NCBI GenBank assembly: GCA_031254955.1
Contig: JAIRTK010000434.1
Coordinates: forward strand, 1 to 14,264
Direction: 5' to 3'
Origin: Opitutaceae bacterium
GTDB taxonomy: Bacteria; Verrucomicrobiota; Verrucomicrobiia; Opitutales; Opitutaceae
Length of the DNA: 14,264 bases
The notes beneath the pieces were generated by a model. It was not told the origin of the DNA, made no database searches, and saw only the letters and a program-made list of their open reading frames with translations. Below are positions 7,440 to 13,696 of the stretch, in pieces (the stretch's first letter is position 1; every line of letters starts with the position of its first letter). Made by a program: the position numbers and the translations under genes.

Positions 7440-8180
7440 ATGAAAAAACACCCCATCGCCTTGCAAATGTGGTCCCTCCGCGACGCCATGCTGAAGGATT
7501 TCGCGGGGACCGTCGCCGCGGTCGCCCAAATGGGCTACGACGGCGTCGAGCTTGCGGGCTACGGCAACCTCGATGCCGCCGGCGCCGCCGCCGCGTTGAA
7601 AACCGCGGGCCTGCGCGCCTCCAGCCTGCACACAGCCATGGCGCGCCTGCGCGGCGAACTCCCGCAAGTCATCGACGAAGCCGGGCTGTTCGCCACGCGC
7701 CACATCATCTGCCCGTATCTGCCCGCGACGGACTTCTCCTCGCCCGAAGCCTGCGAGCGCATCGGCGGGGAATTGAACGCCATCGGCGCCCGACTTCGCG
7801 CCGCCGGCCTGCGCCTCAGTTATCATAATCACGCGGCGGAGTTCGCGCCGCCGGTTGGCGGACGCGCCGCTTTTGACTGGTTTCTCGACGCCTCCGAACC
7901 GCGCAACCTGGGCGCGGAACTCGATATTTACTGGGCGCATGTCGCGGGGAAAAATCCCGTCGATTTCATGCGCGAGCAAGGCCGCCGCATCACGCTGCTG
8001 CACTTGAAGGATGAAAAGGAACTCGGCCTCGGCCCCGTGGATTTTGACGCGGTTTTCCGCGCGATCGATTCCGCCGACGGCATCGAATGGCTCATCGTCG
8101 AGCAGGAGCATTACACAACAACACCGCTGGAAGGCGCGCGCGCCTGCCTCGAACAACTCCGCCGCTGGGGACGCGCATGA
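7440..8180 (+). CDS. Sugar isomerase/epimerase-like TIM barrel
   Basis: 246-residue protein of the xylose-isomerase-like TIM-barrel family (AP endonuclease 2 superfamily; IolE and IolI relatives). Likely metal ligands and catalytic residues are in strand ends LSYHNHAAEF (His131, Glu134), ELDIYW (160-165), LLHLKDE (186-192) and LIVEQEHY (Glu221, Glu223). The opening QMWSLRD is also typical. The gene starts 22 bp after the oxidoreductase without a Shine-Dalgarno. Family members isomerise or epimerise keto-sugars, dehydrate inosose, or cleave 3-keto-glycosides by beta-elimination. Pairing with a Gfo/Idh enzyme directly upstream is common in inositol and keto-glycoside pathways. Which reaction it performs here is open. 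Confidence 0.85.
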   Translation: MKKHPIALQMWSLRDAMLKDFAGTVAAVAQMGYDGVELAGYGNLDAAGAAAALKTAGLRASSLHTAMARLRGELPQVIDEAGLFATRHIICPYLPATDFSSPEACERIGGELNAIGARLRAAGLRLSYHNHAAEFAPPVGGRAAFDWFLDASEPRNLGAELDIYWAHVAGKNPVDFMREQGRRITLLHLKDEKELGLGPVDFDAVFRAIDSADGIEWLIVEQEHYTTTPLEGARACLEQLRRWGRA

Positions 8181-8199
8181 GCGCGCGACTCTTTTGCCA

Positions 8200-9606
8200 A
8201 TGAAAACACACACGCCCTCCCCCCGCCAAATCCCGCTCGACGACGCGTGGGATGTCGTCGTCGTTGGCGGCGGCCCCGCCGGGTGCGCCGCCGCCGCCGC
8301 CGCCGCCCGCGACGGCGCGCGCACGCTGCTCATCGAGGCCACCGGCGCGCTCGGCGGCATGGGCACCGGCGGACTCGTCCCCTCGTGGACTCCGTTCACC
8401 GACAAACAGCGTTTCATCTACGGCGGCATCGCGCGCCATGTCTTCGAAACCTGCCGCGCCGGCATGCCGCACATCGCGCCCGACGCCTGCGATTGGGTGC
8501 CCATCGACCCCGAACTCCTCAAACGCATTTACGACGATCTTGTGCTCGACGCCGGCGCGCGCGTGCTTTTCAACACGCACCTTTCCGCGGTCGAGCGCGA
8601 TCCCGCGACGGACCGCGTAAACGCAATCATCGTCACCAACAAGTCCGGCCTCTCCGCGCTCGCGGCGCGCGTCTTTGTCGATTGCACGGGCGACGCCGAT
8701 CTCTGCGCATGGGCGGGCGCGCCGTTCCAGAAAGGCGACGCGGACGGCGGGCGCCTCATGCCCGCCACGCATTGTTTTATTTTCTCCAATGTCGATACCG
8801 GCGCGCTCGCCGCCGGCCCCCTCCTGCATTTCTCGAATCCCGACAGCCCGATCTACCTAATCGCGCGCGACAACAAAAACTATCCGCTCCTCGACGACAC
8901 GCACATCTGCCATTCCGTGCTCGGCCCGCGCACCGTCGGCTTCAACGCCGGGCACATATGGGAGGTGGACAACACGCGCCCCGAGACCGTATCCGACGCG
9001 CTGATACGCGGACGCAAAATGGCCGCGCAATTCCTCGCCGCGCTCAAAGAGCATTGCCCGGACGCCTTCGGCGAAGCGTTCCTCGCGGCCACGGCGCCGC
9101 TCATGGGCATCCGCGAGACACGCCGCATCGACGGCGACTACACGCTCACGCTCGACGACTATATCGCGCGTCGCGGCTTCGCCGACGAAATCGCGCGCAA
9201 TTGTTACTACATCGACATCCACTGGGCCAAGGACGCCGTGCCGCTCGACCACGACACGCAAAACGCATGGGAACAATCCTGCATGCACTACGGCGCGGGC
9301 GAATCGCACGGCATCCCCTGCCGCTGCCTCATGCCGCGGCAATTGGCCAACGTGCTCGTCGCCGGGCGCGCCATCTCCTGCGACCAGGCCGTGCAGTCCA
9401 GCATCCGCGTCATGCCGGCCTGCCTTTCCACCGGCGAGGCCGCCGGGACCGCGGCGGCAATGGCCGCGCAACGCGACGGTGATATCCGAAAAGTGGATAC
9501 GTCCGCGCTGCGCCTCCGCCTCGCCGGCGCCGGGGCATGGCTGCCCGGACTGCCCGCCGGACTCATAAAACCGAATCCCCTCAACCCCACTCACCAAAAA
9601 ACATGA
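8200..9606 (+). CDS. FAD-dependent oxidoreductase (FAD_oxidored family)
   Basis: 468-residue flavoprotein. The N-terminal dinucleotide-binding motif is VVVVGGGPAGCAA (GGGPAG at 23-28), followed by LLIEATGALGGMGTGG, which is characteristic of the FAD_oxidored (PF12831) family often found beside carbohydrate-active genes. VDCTGDAD is the second FAD contact. The C-terminal block LANVLVAGRAISCDQA through IRVMPACLSTGEAAG (about residues 385-415) closes the FAD site. The ATG at 8200 lies 19 bp after the isomerase-like gene, and nothing like a Shine-Dalgarno precedes it. There is no signal peptide, unlike some family members fused to xanthan-lyase-like proteins. Its role is probably a redox step on the same sugar-derived intermediate, but the family is biochemically poorly characterised. 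Confidence 0.88.
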   Translation: MKTHTPSPRQIPLDDAWDVVVVGGGPAGCAAAAAAARDGARTLLIEATGALGGMGTGGLVPSWTPFTDKQRFIYGGIARHVFETCRAGMPHIAPDACDWVPIDPELLKRIYDDLVLDAGARVLFNTHLSAVERDPATDRVNAIIVTNKSGLSALAARVFVDCTGDADLCAWAGAPFQKGDADGGRLMPATHCFIFSNVDTGALAAGPLLHFSNPDSPIYLIARDNKNYPLLDDTHICHSVLGPRTVGFNAGHIWEVDNTRPETVSDALIRGRKMAAQFLAALKEHCPDAFGEAFLAATAPLMGIRETRRIDGDYTLTLDDYIARRGFADEIARNCYYIDIHWAKDAVPLDHDTQNAWEQSCMHYGAGESHGIPCRCLMPRQLANVLVAGRAISCDQAVQSSIRVMPACLSTGEAAGTAAAMAAQRDGDIRKVDTSALRLRLAGAGAWLPGLPAGLIKPNPLNPTHQKT

Positions 9607-9872
9607 GCATCCCCGCGCCCGCGCGGCCCCGCATCCGCGCGGATAATTCCAAAGTGCGCATGGCTTTCGCGAATCTCGGGGACGCGCGTCCGTTGTCAAA
9701 ATACCAAGTCGCCGAATCCACCACCGGCGAACACTGCAAAATGGAACCGCTCGAACCCTTCCCGGTGAACGCCGGCGCCGCCGTTTTTGAGCAAAACCTC
9801 CCCGGCCAAAGCATCACCGTTTATAGCACGCATCACCTGGGCCACGACGCCCCCGGAGTGATTGCGGATTAA
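9603..9872 (+). CDS. Small orphan beta-rich protein, glycosidase C-terminal-like
   Basis: 89-residue ORF whose ATG overlaps the preceding stop (ATGA), with 25 bp before the next gene, so it sits in the operon like a real gene. The middle reads like the C-terminal beta-sandwich of GH30/GH39-type glycosidases: a strand (KVRMAFANLG), a YQVAESTTGE segment resembling their Y-x-T-S-x-x-x-N loop, then LPGQSITVYST, like the conserved LPxxSITTxx final strand. No catalytic domain precedes it. It may be the surviving tail of a deleted glycosidase or a free-standing accessory domain. The similarity is by eye and could be coincidental. It has no signal peptide, no membrane segment and a single cysteine. 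Confidence 0.55.
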   Translation: MSIPAPARPRIRADNSKVRMAFANLGDARPLSKYQVAESTTGEHCKMEPLEPFPVNAGAAVFEQNLPGQSITVYSTHHLGHDAPGVIAD

Positions 9873-9897
9873 AACCTCCCATCCAAAAATCACCGGC

Positions 9898-10857
9898 ATG
9901 AAATCCCGAAACATTCACTACAGTGACGACGGAGCGATCTCCGTTGTCGAAACCGAAGTTGGCGATCCCGGCCCCGGCGAAGTGCAAGTGCGCGGCGGCG
10001 CCTGCGGCATCTGCGCGTGGGACATCGCCACCTGCAAACTCGGCAAAAAAATCCGCCTCTTCGCGCCGCCCGGCCACGAAGGCATCGGCTATGTGCACAA
10101 GACCGGCCCCGGTGTCGCCGGACTGCGCGAAGGCGACCGCGTTTTCTCGGGAGGCTTCCAAAACTACGCCAACCATCCCGCCATCCATGTGCACAAACTC
10201 CCCGACTCGCCGCTCCCCGACGAGCACTGGCTCGTCGAACCCGTCGCCTGTGTCGTCACCGGGATGGACACCGCGCGCCTCCGCGCCGGGGACCGCGTGG
10301 CGCTCGTGGGCTGCGGCTTCATGGGCCTGCTCTTCGCGCAACTCCTCGCGCGCTCGCCCCTGGCGCGTCTGCTCGCGCTCGATATCGAGACGTCCCGGCT
10401 CGAACTCGCGCGCGGTTTCGGCATCGCCGACACCCGCGCGCTCCCCGCCGCGCCGGCTGACGCCGCCGCGCTCTTGCGCGAACTCAAGGGCGACGAAGGC
10501 TTCGATGTGGTGATCGACACCACCGGCACGCAAGGCGGCCTCGACACCGCCGCCGCGCTCGTCGCCACGGGCGGGCAGATCAACCTCTTCGGCTGGCTCA
10601 AAGGCGACCGCGCGAACTTTGACCCGAGCCTCTGGCATCTGAACGGCTGCACCATCGTCAACTCGTCGCCTTCCGCACGCGTCCGCGACCCGCTCCCCGC
10701 CGCCATGCGCCTGATCTCGACGGGCCTCGTGAAACTCGCGCCGCTCGTCAGCCACATCGTGTCGATGGACGATTATGCCGGTCTCATGAAAAAAATCCTC
10801 GCCGGCGACAAAACCTACATCAAAGGCGTCGTCCGCACCGCGCCGCAAACCGTTTGA
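9898..10857 (+). CDS. Medium-chain zinc alcohol/polyol dehydrogenase
   Basis: 319-residue MDR-superfamily dehydrogenase, sorbitol/threonine-dehydrogenase-like. Catalytic zinc ligands are visible as Cys39 in ACGICAWD, His60-Glu61 in PPGHEGIG, and Glu114 in LVEPVAC. The Rossmann motif is VALVGCGFMG (GxGxxG, 138-143). It is about 20-30 residues shorter than usual, and the four-cysteine structural-zinc lobe is missing: no cysteine occurs between GDRVFSGGF and the LVEP helix. The ATG at 9898 follows the family alignment; a TTG at 9862 overlaps the small gene before it. It is the last gene of the operon, 25 bp after its neighbour. It probably oxidises or reduces a polyol or keto-sugar intermediate, or regenerates NAD(P)H. 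Substrate unknown. Confidence 0.88.
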   Translation: MKSRNIHYSDDGAISVVETEVGDPGPGEVQVRGGACGICAWDIATCKLGKKIRLFAPPGHEGIGYVHKTGPGVAGLREGDRVFSGGFQNYANHPAIHVHKLPDSPLPDEHWLVEPVACVVTGMDTARLRAGDRVALVGCGFMGLLFAQLLARSPLARLLALDIETSRLELARGFGIADTRALPAAPADAAALLRELKGDEGFDVVIDTTGTQGGLDTAAALVATGGQINLFGWLKGDRANFDPSLWHLNGCTIVNSSPSARVRDPLPAAMRLISTGLVKLAPLVSHIVSMDDYAGLMKKILAGDKTYIKGVVRTAPQTV

Positions 10858-11077
10858 CCGTAGGCCGTATCCGCCAGCCGTTCGCCAACCCTGTTTTCGC
10901 CGGGATGCAAAATCCAAAACGCTTAATACCAAGGCTGACGCCGCGTAACCTCAGTGACTGCGAACCCACAGACTCGACTCCCCCAGCCCCCTCCGACTCC
11001 CTCCGCCAACTCCCCCCCACCGCCCCTCCGCCAGCTCGGCTCACCCCGTTGCCTCCGCCTCCCCGTCCCCCGACCCA
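10858..11077. other. Convergent intergenic region after the operon
   Basis: This 220-bp gap separates the plus-strand operon from a converging minus-strand gene. It holds a solo copy of the 17-bp repeat at 10941-10957 and a pyrimidine-rich, nearly G-free tract from about 10978 to 11070. I found no clear intrinsic terminator for either transcript. Confidence 0.5.
10941..10957 (+). repeat. Solo copy of the 17-bp terminal repeat
   Basis: CCGCGTAACCTCAGTGA is identical to the right end of the 78-282 element (266-282). A similar AATACC precedes both copies at a slightly different distance (254-260 and 10925-10930), so homology extends a little beyond the 17 bp. No inverted partner lies nearby. 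It may be the remnant of a deleted element or a solo end. Confidence 0.75.
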
Positions 11078-11740
11078 TCAATGCCCCATCTCCACGCGCA
11101 CCTCGCGACCGGTGATCGTCACGCGCGAGATTTTCCGCCACCAATCCATCACCGCGCCGGGGAGCGCCTGGCCGCCCGGCGGCAGTCGCGCCATCAACCA
11201 TCGCGTCGCCCACGGCACACGATGCAAGGGAAACGCGCCCACCCAAACCTCGTCCGGCGCATACATCACCAACCCGTCGACGCGCCGCGCAAATCCCCCC
11301 CGTGCCTGAAGCAACACCGGCACGCGGCGCGAACCGACCGCGACGCGCGTCGGAACTCCCACGCAAAACGCGCCGTCCGCGATGCGAAAATCGACACCCA
11401 GCACCTCGACCCATTCGCCCCGCGCCCCCCGCGCCGGCAACGGCACTCCCACCGGCTCCCAGGCAAACCACAAATTAAGCTCGTCCTCGTTAAACACCAC
11501 CTCGCGCGCCGCGCCCTCGAAAAGCTGCTGACGCTTCAACATCCAGCGCACCCCCTTCACCCGATCGCGCGAACCGGTCACATAACAAACCCGCCCCGCC
11601 TCGCGCCCGGAACCCTCCACGGACGCCGCGACGATCTCCACCGGCCTGAACACCAGACAAACCGCCGCGAGCAATGCGCCCAACGGCACGCCCGCCAACG
11701 CGCACACAAACACCTCGCCCCGTGACGGAGCGGCGCTCAC
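11078..11740 (-). CDS. Hypothetical one-TM protein
   Basis: 220-residue protein I do not recognise. Residues 10-31 form a single hydrophobic segment (FVCALAGVPLGALLAAVCLV), after which an RPVEIV strand starts the soluble part; it is probably an anchored or exported protein with most of its mass outside the cytoplasm. FNEDELNLWF (83-92) and beta-strand-rich sequence with VDGLVMYAP recall verrucomicrobial conserved hypotheticals, but no function follows. The start is GTG, supported by a strong G-rich Shine-Dalgarno (GGAGG core at 11750-11754 on the minus strand, 9 nt before the start). There is no ATG alternative near the N-terminus. It lies downstream of the FmdB-like gene on the same strand, 136 bp apart, so co-transcription is possible. 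Confidence 0.75.
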   Translation of the reverse strand: MSAAPSRGEVFVCALAGVPLGALLAAVCLVFRPVEIVAASVEGSGREAGRVCYVTGSRDRVKGVRWMLKRQQLFEGAAREVVFNEDELNLWFAWEPVGVPLPARGARGEWVEVLGVDFRIADGAFCVGVPTRVAVGSRRVPVLLQARGGFARRVDGLVMYAPDEVWVGAFPLHRVPWATRWLMARLPPGGQALPGAVMDWWRKISRVTITGREVRVEMGH

Positions 11741-11749
11741 GCGACACCC

Positions 11750-11754
11750 CCTCC
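11750..11754 (-). promoter_or_regulatory. Shine-Dalgarno site for the GTG start at 11740
   Basis: GGAGG core in a run reading GGGGGAGGGGG on the minus strand, 9 nt before GTG. It decides the non-ATG start of the hypothetical gene and contrasts with the operon genes, most of which have none. Confidence 0.6.
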
Positions 11755-11876
11755 CCCGCGCCCCGCCCCGGCGCTCCCCTCACGCGCGCCTCCCATGCAG
11801 CCCACCCAAGCAACCGCACTGAGGACGCAGGCGACGCGCCCGTGCATCCCGCCATCGCATCTTCCAACCCGACGCC

Positions 11877-12263
11877 TCATCCGGCTTGTCTCGCCCCGCC
11901 CGTTTTCGCCGCCCCGGAATCGCTCCTAGACGCCGACGCCGCCGGCTTTTTTTCGCCCGCACCGCCGCCGCCCGCCGCCGCGCCGCCGCCTCCGCTCTTT
12001 TCCCCGGAAGAAACCGACGCCGCCGAGGCCGCCCCCGAAGCCGCCCCCGCCGACTCGCCCTTCTCCGGCGCCCCGCTCTTGCGCTTGTAGTCGGTTTCGT
12101 AGAACCCGGACCCCTTGAAAAGCAACCCCGCTCCGCTCCCGATGAGACGTTTCACCCGCCCCCTCTTGCATTTCGGGCATCTGGAGAGCGGTTTGTCCTT
12201 CATCGACTGAAAAACCTCAAACGCGTGGCCGCATTTGGTGCAGACGTAATCGTATGTTGGCAT
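11877..12263 (-). CDS. FmdB-family zinc-ribbon protein
   Basis: 128-residue protein with a full FmdB-type N-terminal domain: MPTYDYVCTKCGHAFEVFQS, then CPKC, with Cys8, Cys11, Cys29 and Cys32 forming a zinc ribbon, and LLFKGSGFYETDYKR (47-61) as the family signature. FmdB was named as a regulator of formamidase/amidase genes, but for most members the role is unknown; a small nucleic-acid- or protein-binding function is usually assumed. Residues from about 62 to the end are low complexity (Gly, Ala, Ser, Lys), longer than the usual short tail. The ATG at 12263 follows GAGAGGG on the minus strand (12271-12277) at 7 nt spacing. It is transcribed away from the repeat-rich region. Confidence 0.93.
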   Translation of the reverse strand: MPTYDYVCTKCGHAFEVFQSMKDKPLSRCPKCKRGRVKRLIGSGAGLLFKGSGFYETDYKRKSGAPEKGESAGAASGAASAASVSSGEKSGGGGAAAGGGGAGEKKPAASASRSDSGAAKTGGARQAG

Positions 12264-12605
12264 AAGAAATCCCTCTCAAAAAACCCGGCGCGCGCGAAAC
12301 ACAATCTTTCTCTTCATTCCCCCCATCCCCGGCACGCCTCAAACCGGGACCATGCCCTCTTTTATCACTCCTCTTTCTCCACCGGACGCTGCCGCTGGAG
12401 GAAAAAGATAAAGGGAGGTTCTGAAAATACATTTTTAACCGCAAAAGGCCGCGAATCGCCGCAAATGAAAACTCACGCAAAGCCGCAGAGCCGCAAAGCA
12501 AGAGAAAAGAGAGAGTGTGTGGTGTGTAGGTGAGGGCGCCTCCTCGCCGGCTCCCTGCATCCCGCCCCCCTCCCCTCTCAACCCCATGCCCTTGAACCAT
12601 CTTTC

Positions 12606-12740
12606 TAACTGAGGTTACACGGAGCATAGTGTGCCTGCCCTCGCGTCAGGTCGCGGATGACCTAGATGTCCTCCCACGCACGCGCGGCCTACCCTCGCGT
12701 CAGTCCCGACAAAATTCGCCACGCCGCGTAACATCAGATT
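12606..12740. repeat. Decayed copy of the 17-bp-ended palindromic element
   Basis: The left end (12606-12622) matches the 17-bp terminal repeat at 15 positions and the right end (12724-12740) at 13, in inverted orientation. The interior differs from the 78-282 element and carries a 17-bp direct repeat at 12633-12649 and 12687-12703 (one mismatch, around CCCTCGCGTCAG). It is probably a diverged member of the same family. Confidence 0.55.
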
Positions 12741-12790
12741 CTAAACTCACGACCCTCCACGTCCATTCCTCCTCCCCACGCTCCCCCAAG

Positions 12791-12898
12791 CCCATTCCAC
12801 CTATTCTGCCCATTCCGTCCATTCCGCCCATTCCGCCCATTCCGTCCATTCCGTCCATTCTGTCCATTCTGTCCATTCTGTCCATTCTGTCCATTCCG
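12791..12898 (+). repeat. 9-nt tandem array, 12 units
   Basis: Twelve consecutive 9-nt units of the form YCCATTCYG, with substitutions mainly at the first and eighth positions. The four units from 12854 to 12889 are identical (TCCATTCTG). The period is a multiple of three, so frames through it give tripeptide repeats, but no start, ribosome site or flanking domain supports coding. Confidence 0.9.
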
Positions 12899-12952
12899 CC
12901 CCTTCGCGGTTAAAAATGTATTTCCAGAACCTCCTCTTATCTTCCAGATTCC

Positions 12953-12988
12953 CCAACCAACCGACCATCCAACCAACCAACCATCCAT
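12953..12988 (+). repeat. 4-nt microsatellite, 9 units
   Basis: Nine units of CCAA, CCAT or CCGA in succession, just outside the right arm of the long inverted repeat. Confidence 0.8.
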
Positions 12989-13000
12989 CCAGCGACACCG

Positions 13001-13030
13001 CCCTCATCCCTGCCGCCCTCATCCCTGCCG
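13001..13030 (+). repeat. 15-nt tandem repeat, 2 exact units
   Basis: CCCTCATCCCTGCCG occurs twice back to back, with a degenerate continuation to about 13056. It ends just short of the stop codon of the DUF4013 gene at 13063. Confidence 0.75.
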
Positions 13031-13062
13031 CCCATCCCCGCCACTCATCCCTGCCGCCGCCC

Positions 13063-13683
13063 TTACCGCCCCCGCGCCATCGAAACCGCGCCCGGACGAC
13101 GCTCCTCCTCGATGCCGCGAAAAAACGCCGCGAAAAAACTCCACCCCGCCGCCAACGCCACGAACAACGTCAACGTCATCAACGGATACACCGCCGTGAT
13201 AAACCCCACCAAAGCGAAACTCGGCACGAAAAACCGCGCCTTGCTCGAACGCAACATCGCCATCAACACGCGCCAGCGAAACGCATCGCGATACTCCTCG
13301 CGCTTCTGGTATTGATAGATGCCCGCCGCCGAAAGCGGCGCGGCCAGCATCACCGCCGGCACCATCGGCAAATAGACAAACACCCCATAGTTCAGCCACC
13401 GCAACGGCCACGTAAGCGCCCACCCCAACCCCAGCGGCACCACCCCCAGCACGAGGAAAATCACAAACGCGGCCACGCCATTCGCGAACAACCGCCGCCA
13501 CCCCCTCCACTCGGGAAACTCCAGCCGCCGGCCCGCCCGCGCCCGCGCGACCAAGTCATACAAATACCCGAAGGCGAAAAAATGCGCCCCCGGCACCGCC
13601 AGCAACAGCGCCCCCACCAGGCAGCGCGCGAACCACGAAGGCCCCGTAAAGAGGCGTTTGCAAATTTGCTCAAGCGTCGGCAT
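13063..13683 (-). CDS. DUF4013-family membrane protein
   Basis: 206-residue integral membrane protein. Residues 20-45 (a hydrophobic helix ending FFAFGYLYDLV), the charged loop with LEFPEWRGWRRLFANG (55-69) and the following helix (70-90) match the DUF4013 pattern, in which an LPEWxDW motif separates two helices. Two or more further hydrophobic segments lie at about 100-123 and 151-188. DUF4013 has no established function. The ATG at 13683 is chosen because the family similarity begins there; starting upstream at 13890 would add 69 Gly/Ala/Ser residues that are the reverse strand of another gene's repeats. The chosen start is only 13 bp from the start of the divergent polyprenyl synthase, leaving no normal room for two promoters. 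Confidence 0.8.
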   Translation of the reverse strand: MPTLEQICKRLFTGPSWFARCLVGALLLAVPGAHFFAFGYLYDLVARARAGRRLEFPEWRGWRRLFANGVAAFVIFLVLGVVPLGLGWALTWPLRWLNYGVFVYLPMVPAVMLAAPLSAAGIYQYQKREEYRDAFRWRVLMAMLRSSKARFFVPSFALVGFITAVYPLMTLTLFVALAAGWSFFAAFFRGIEEERRPGAVSMARGR

Positions 13684-13696
13684 GAATTCGTGAAAA

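Larger units (their letters stand above)
12406..12942. repeat. Long imperfect inverted repeat with 463-nt interior
   Basis: Arms 12406-12442 and 12906-12942 are 37 bp and match at 34 positions. The inner 29 bp (12414-12442 and 12906-12934) differ at one base. Read toward the interior, both arms end in ACATTTTTAACCGC and then run into short-period sequence: a GCAAAGCCGC-type tract on the left and the 9-nt array on the right. They look like two opposed copies of one repeat family, each made of a conserved leader and a variable periodic tail. Confidence 0.75.
12264..13062. other. Repeat-rich noncoding region
   Basis: About 800 bp without a supportable gene. It holds, in order, the FmdB upstream region, the left arm of a 37-bp inverted repeat (12406-12442), a decayed palindromic element (12606-12740), a 9-nt tandem array (12791-12898), the right arm (12906-12942), a 4-nt array (12953-12988) and a 15-nt repeat (13001-13030 with degenerate continuation). 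Open frames here encode only repeats such as Glu-Trp-Thr or Pro-Ile-Pro and are not genes. Confidence 0.75.

Noticed and set aside
11490..11867. 125-codon minus-strand frame before the one-TM protein
   Set aside because: It overlaps the better supported gene in another frame, is Arg/Gly-rich, and has no motif.
12791..12898. CRISPR array
   Set aside because: The units are 9 nt with no spacers and no cas genes; it is a simple tandem array.
12629..13022. Small ORFs on both strands through the 9-nt array
   Set aside because: They encode only tripeptide repeats dictated by the period, without ribosome sites or conserved flanks.
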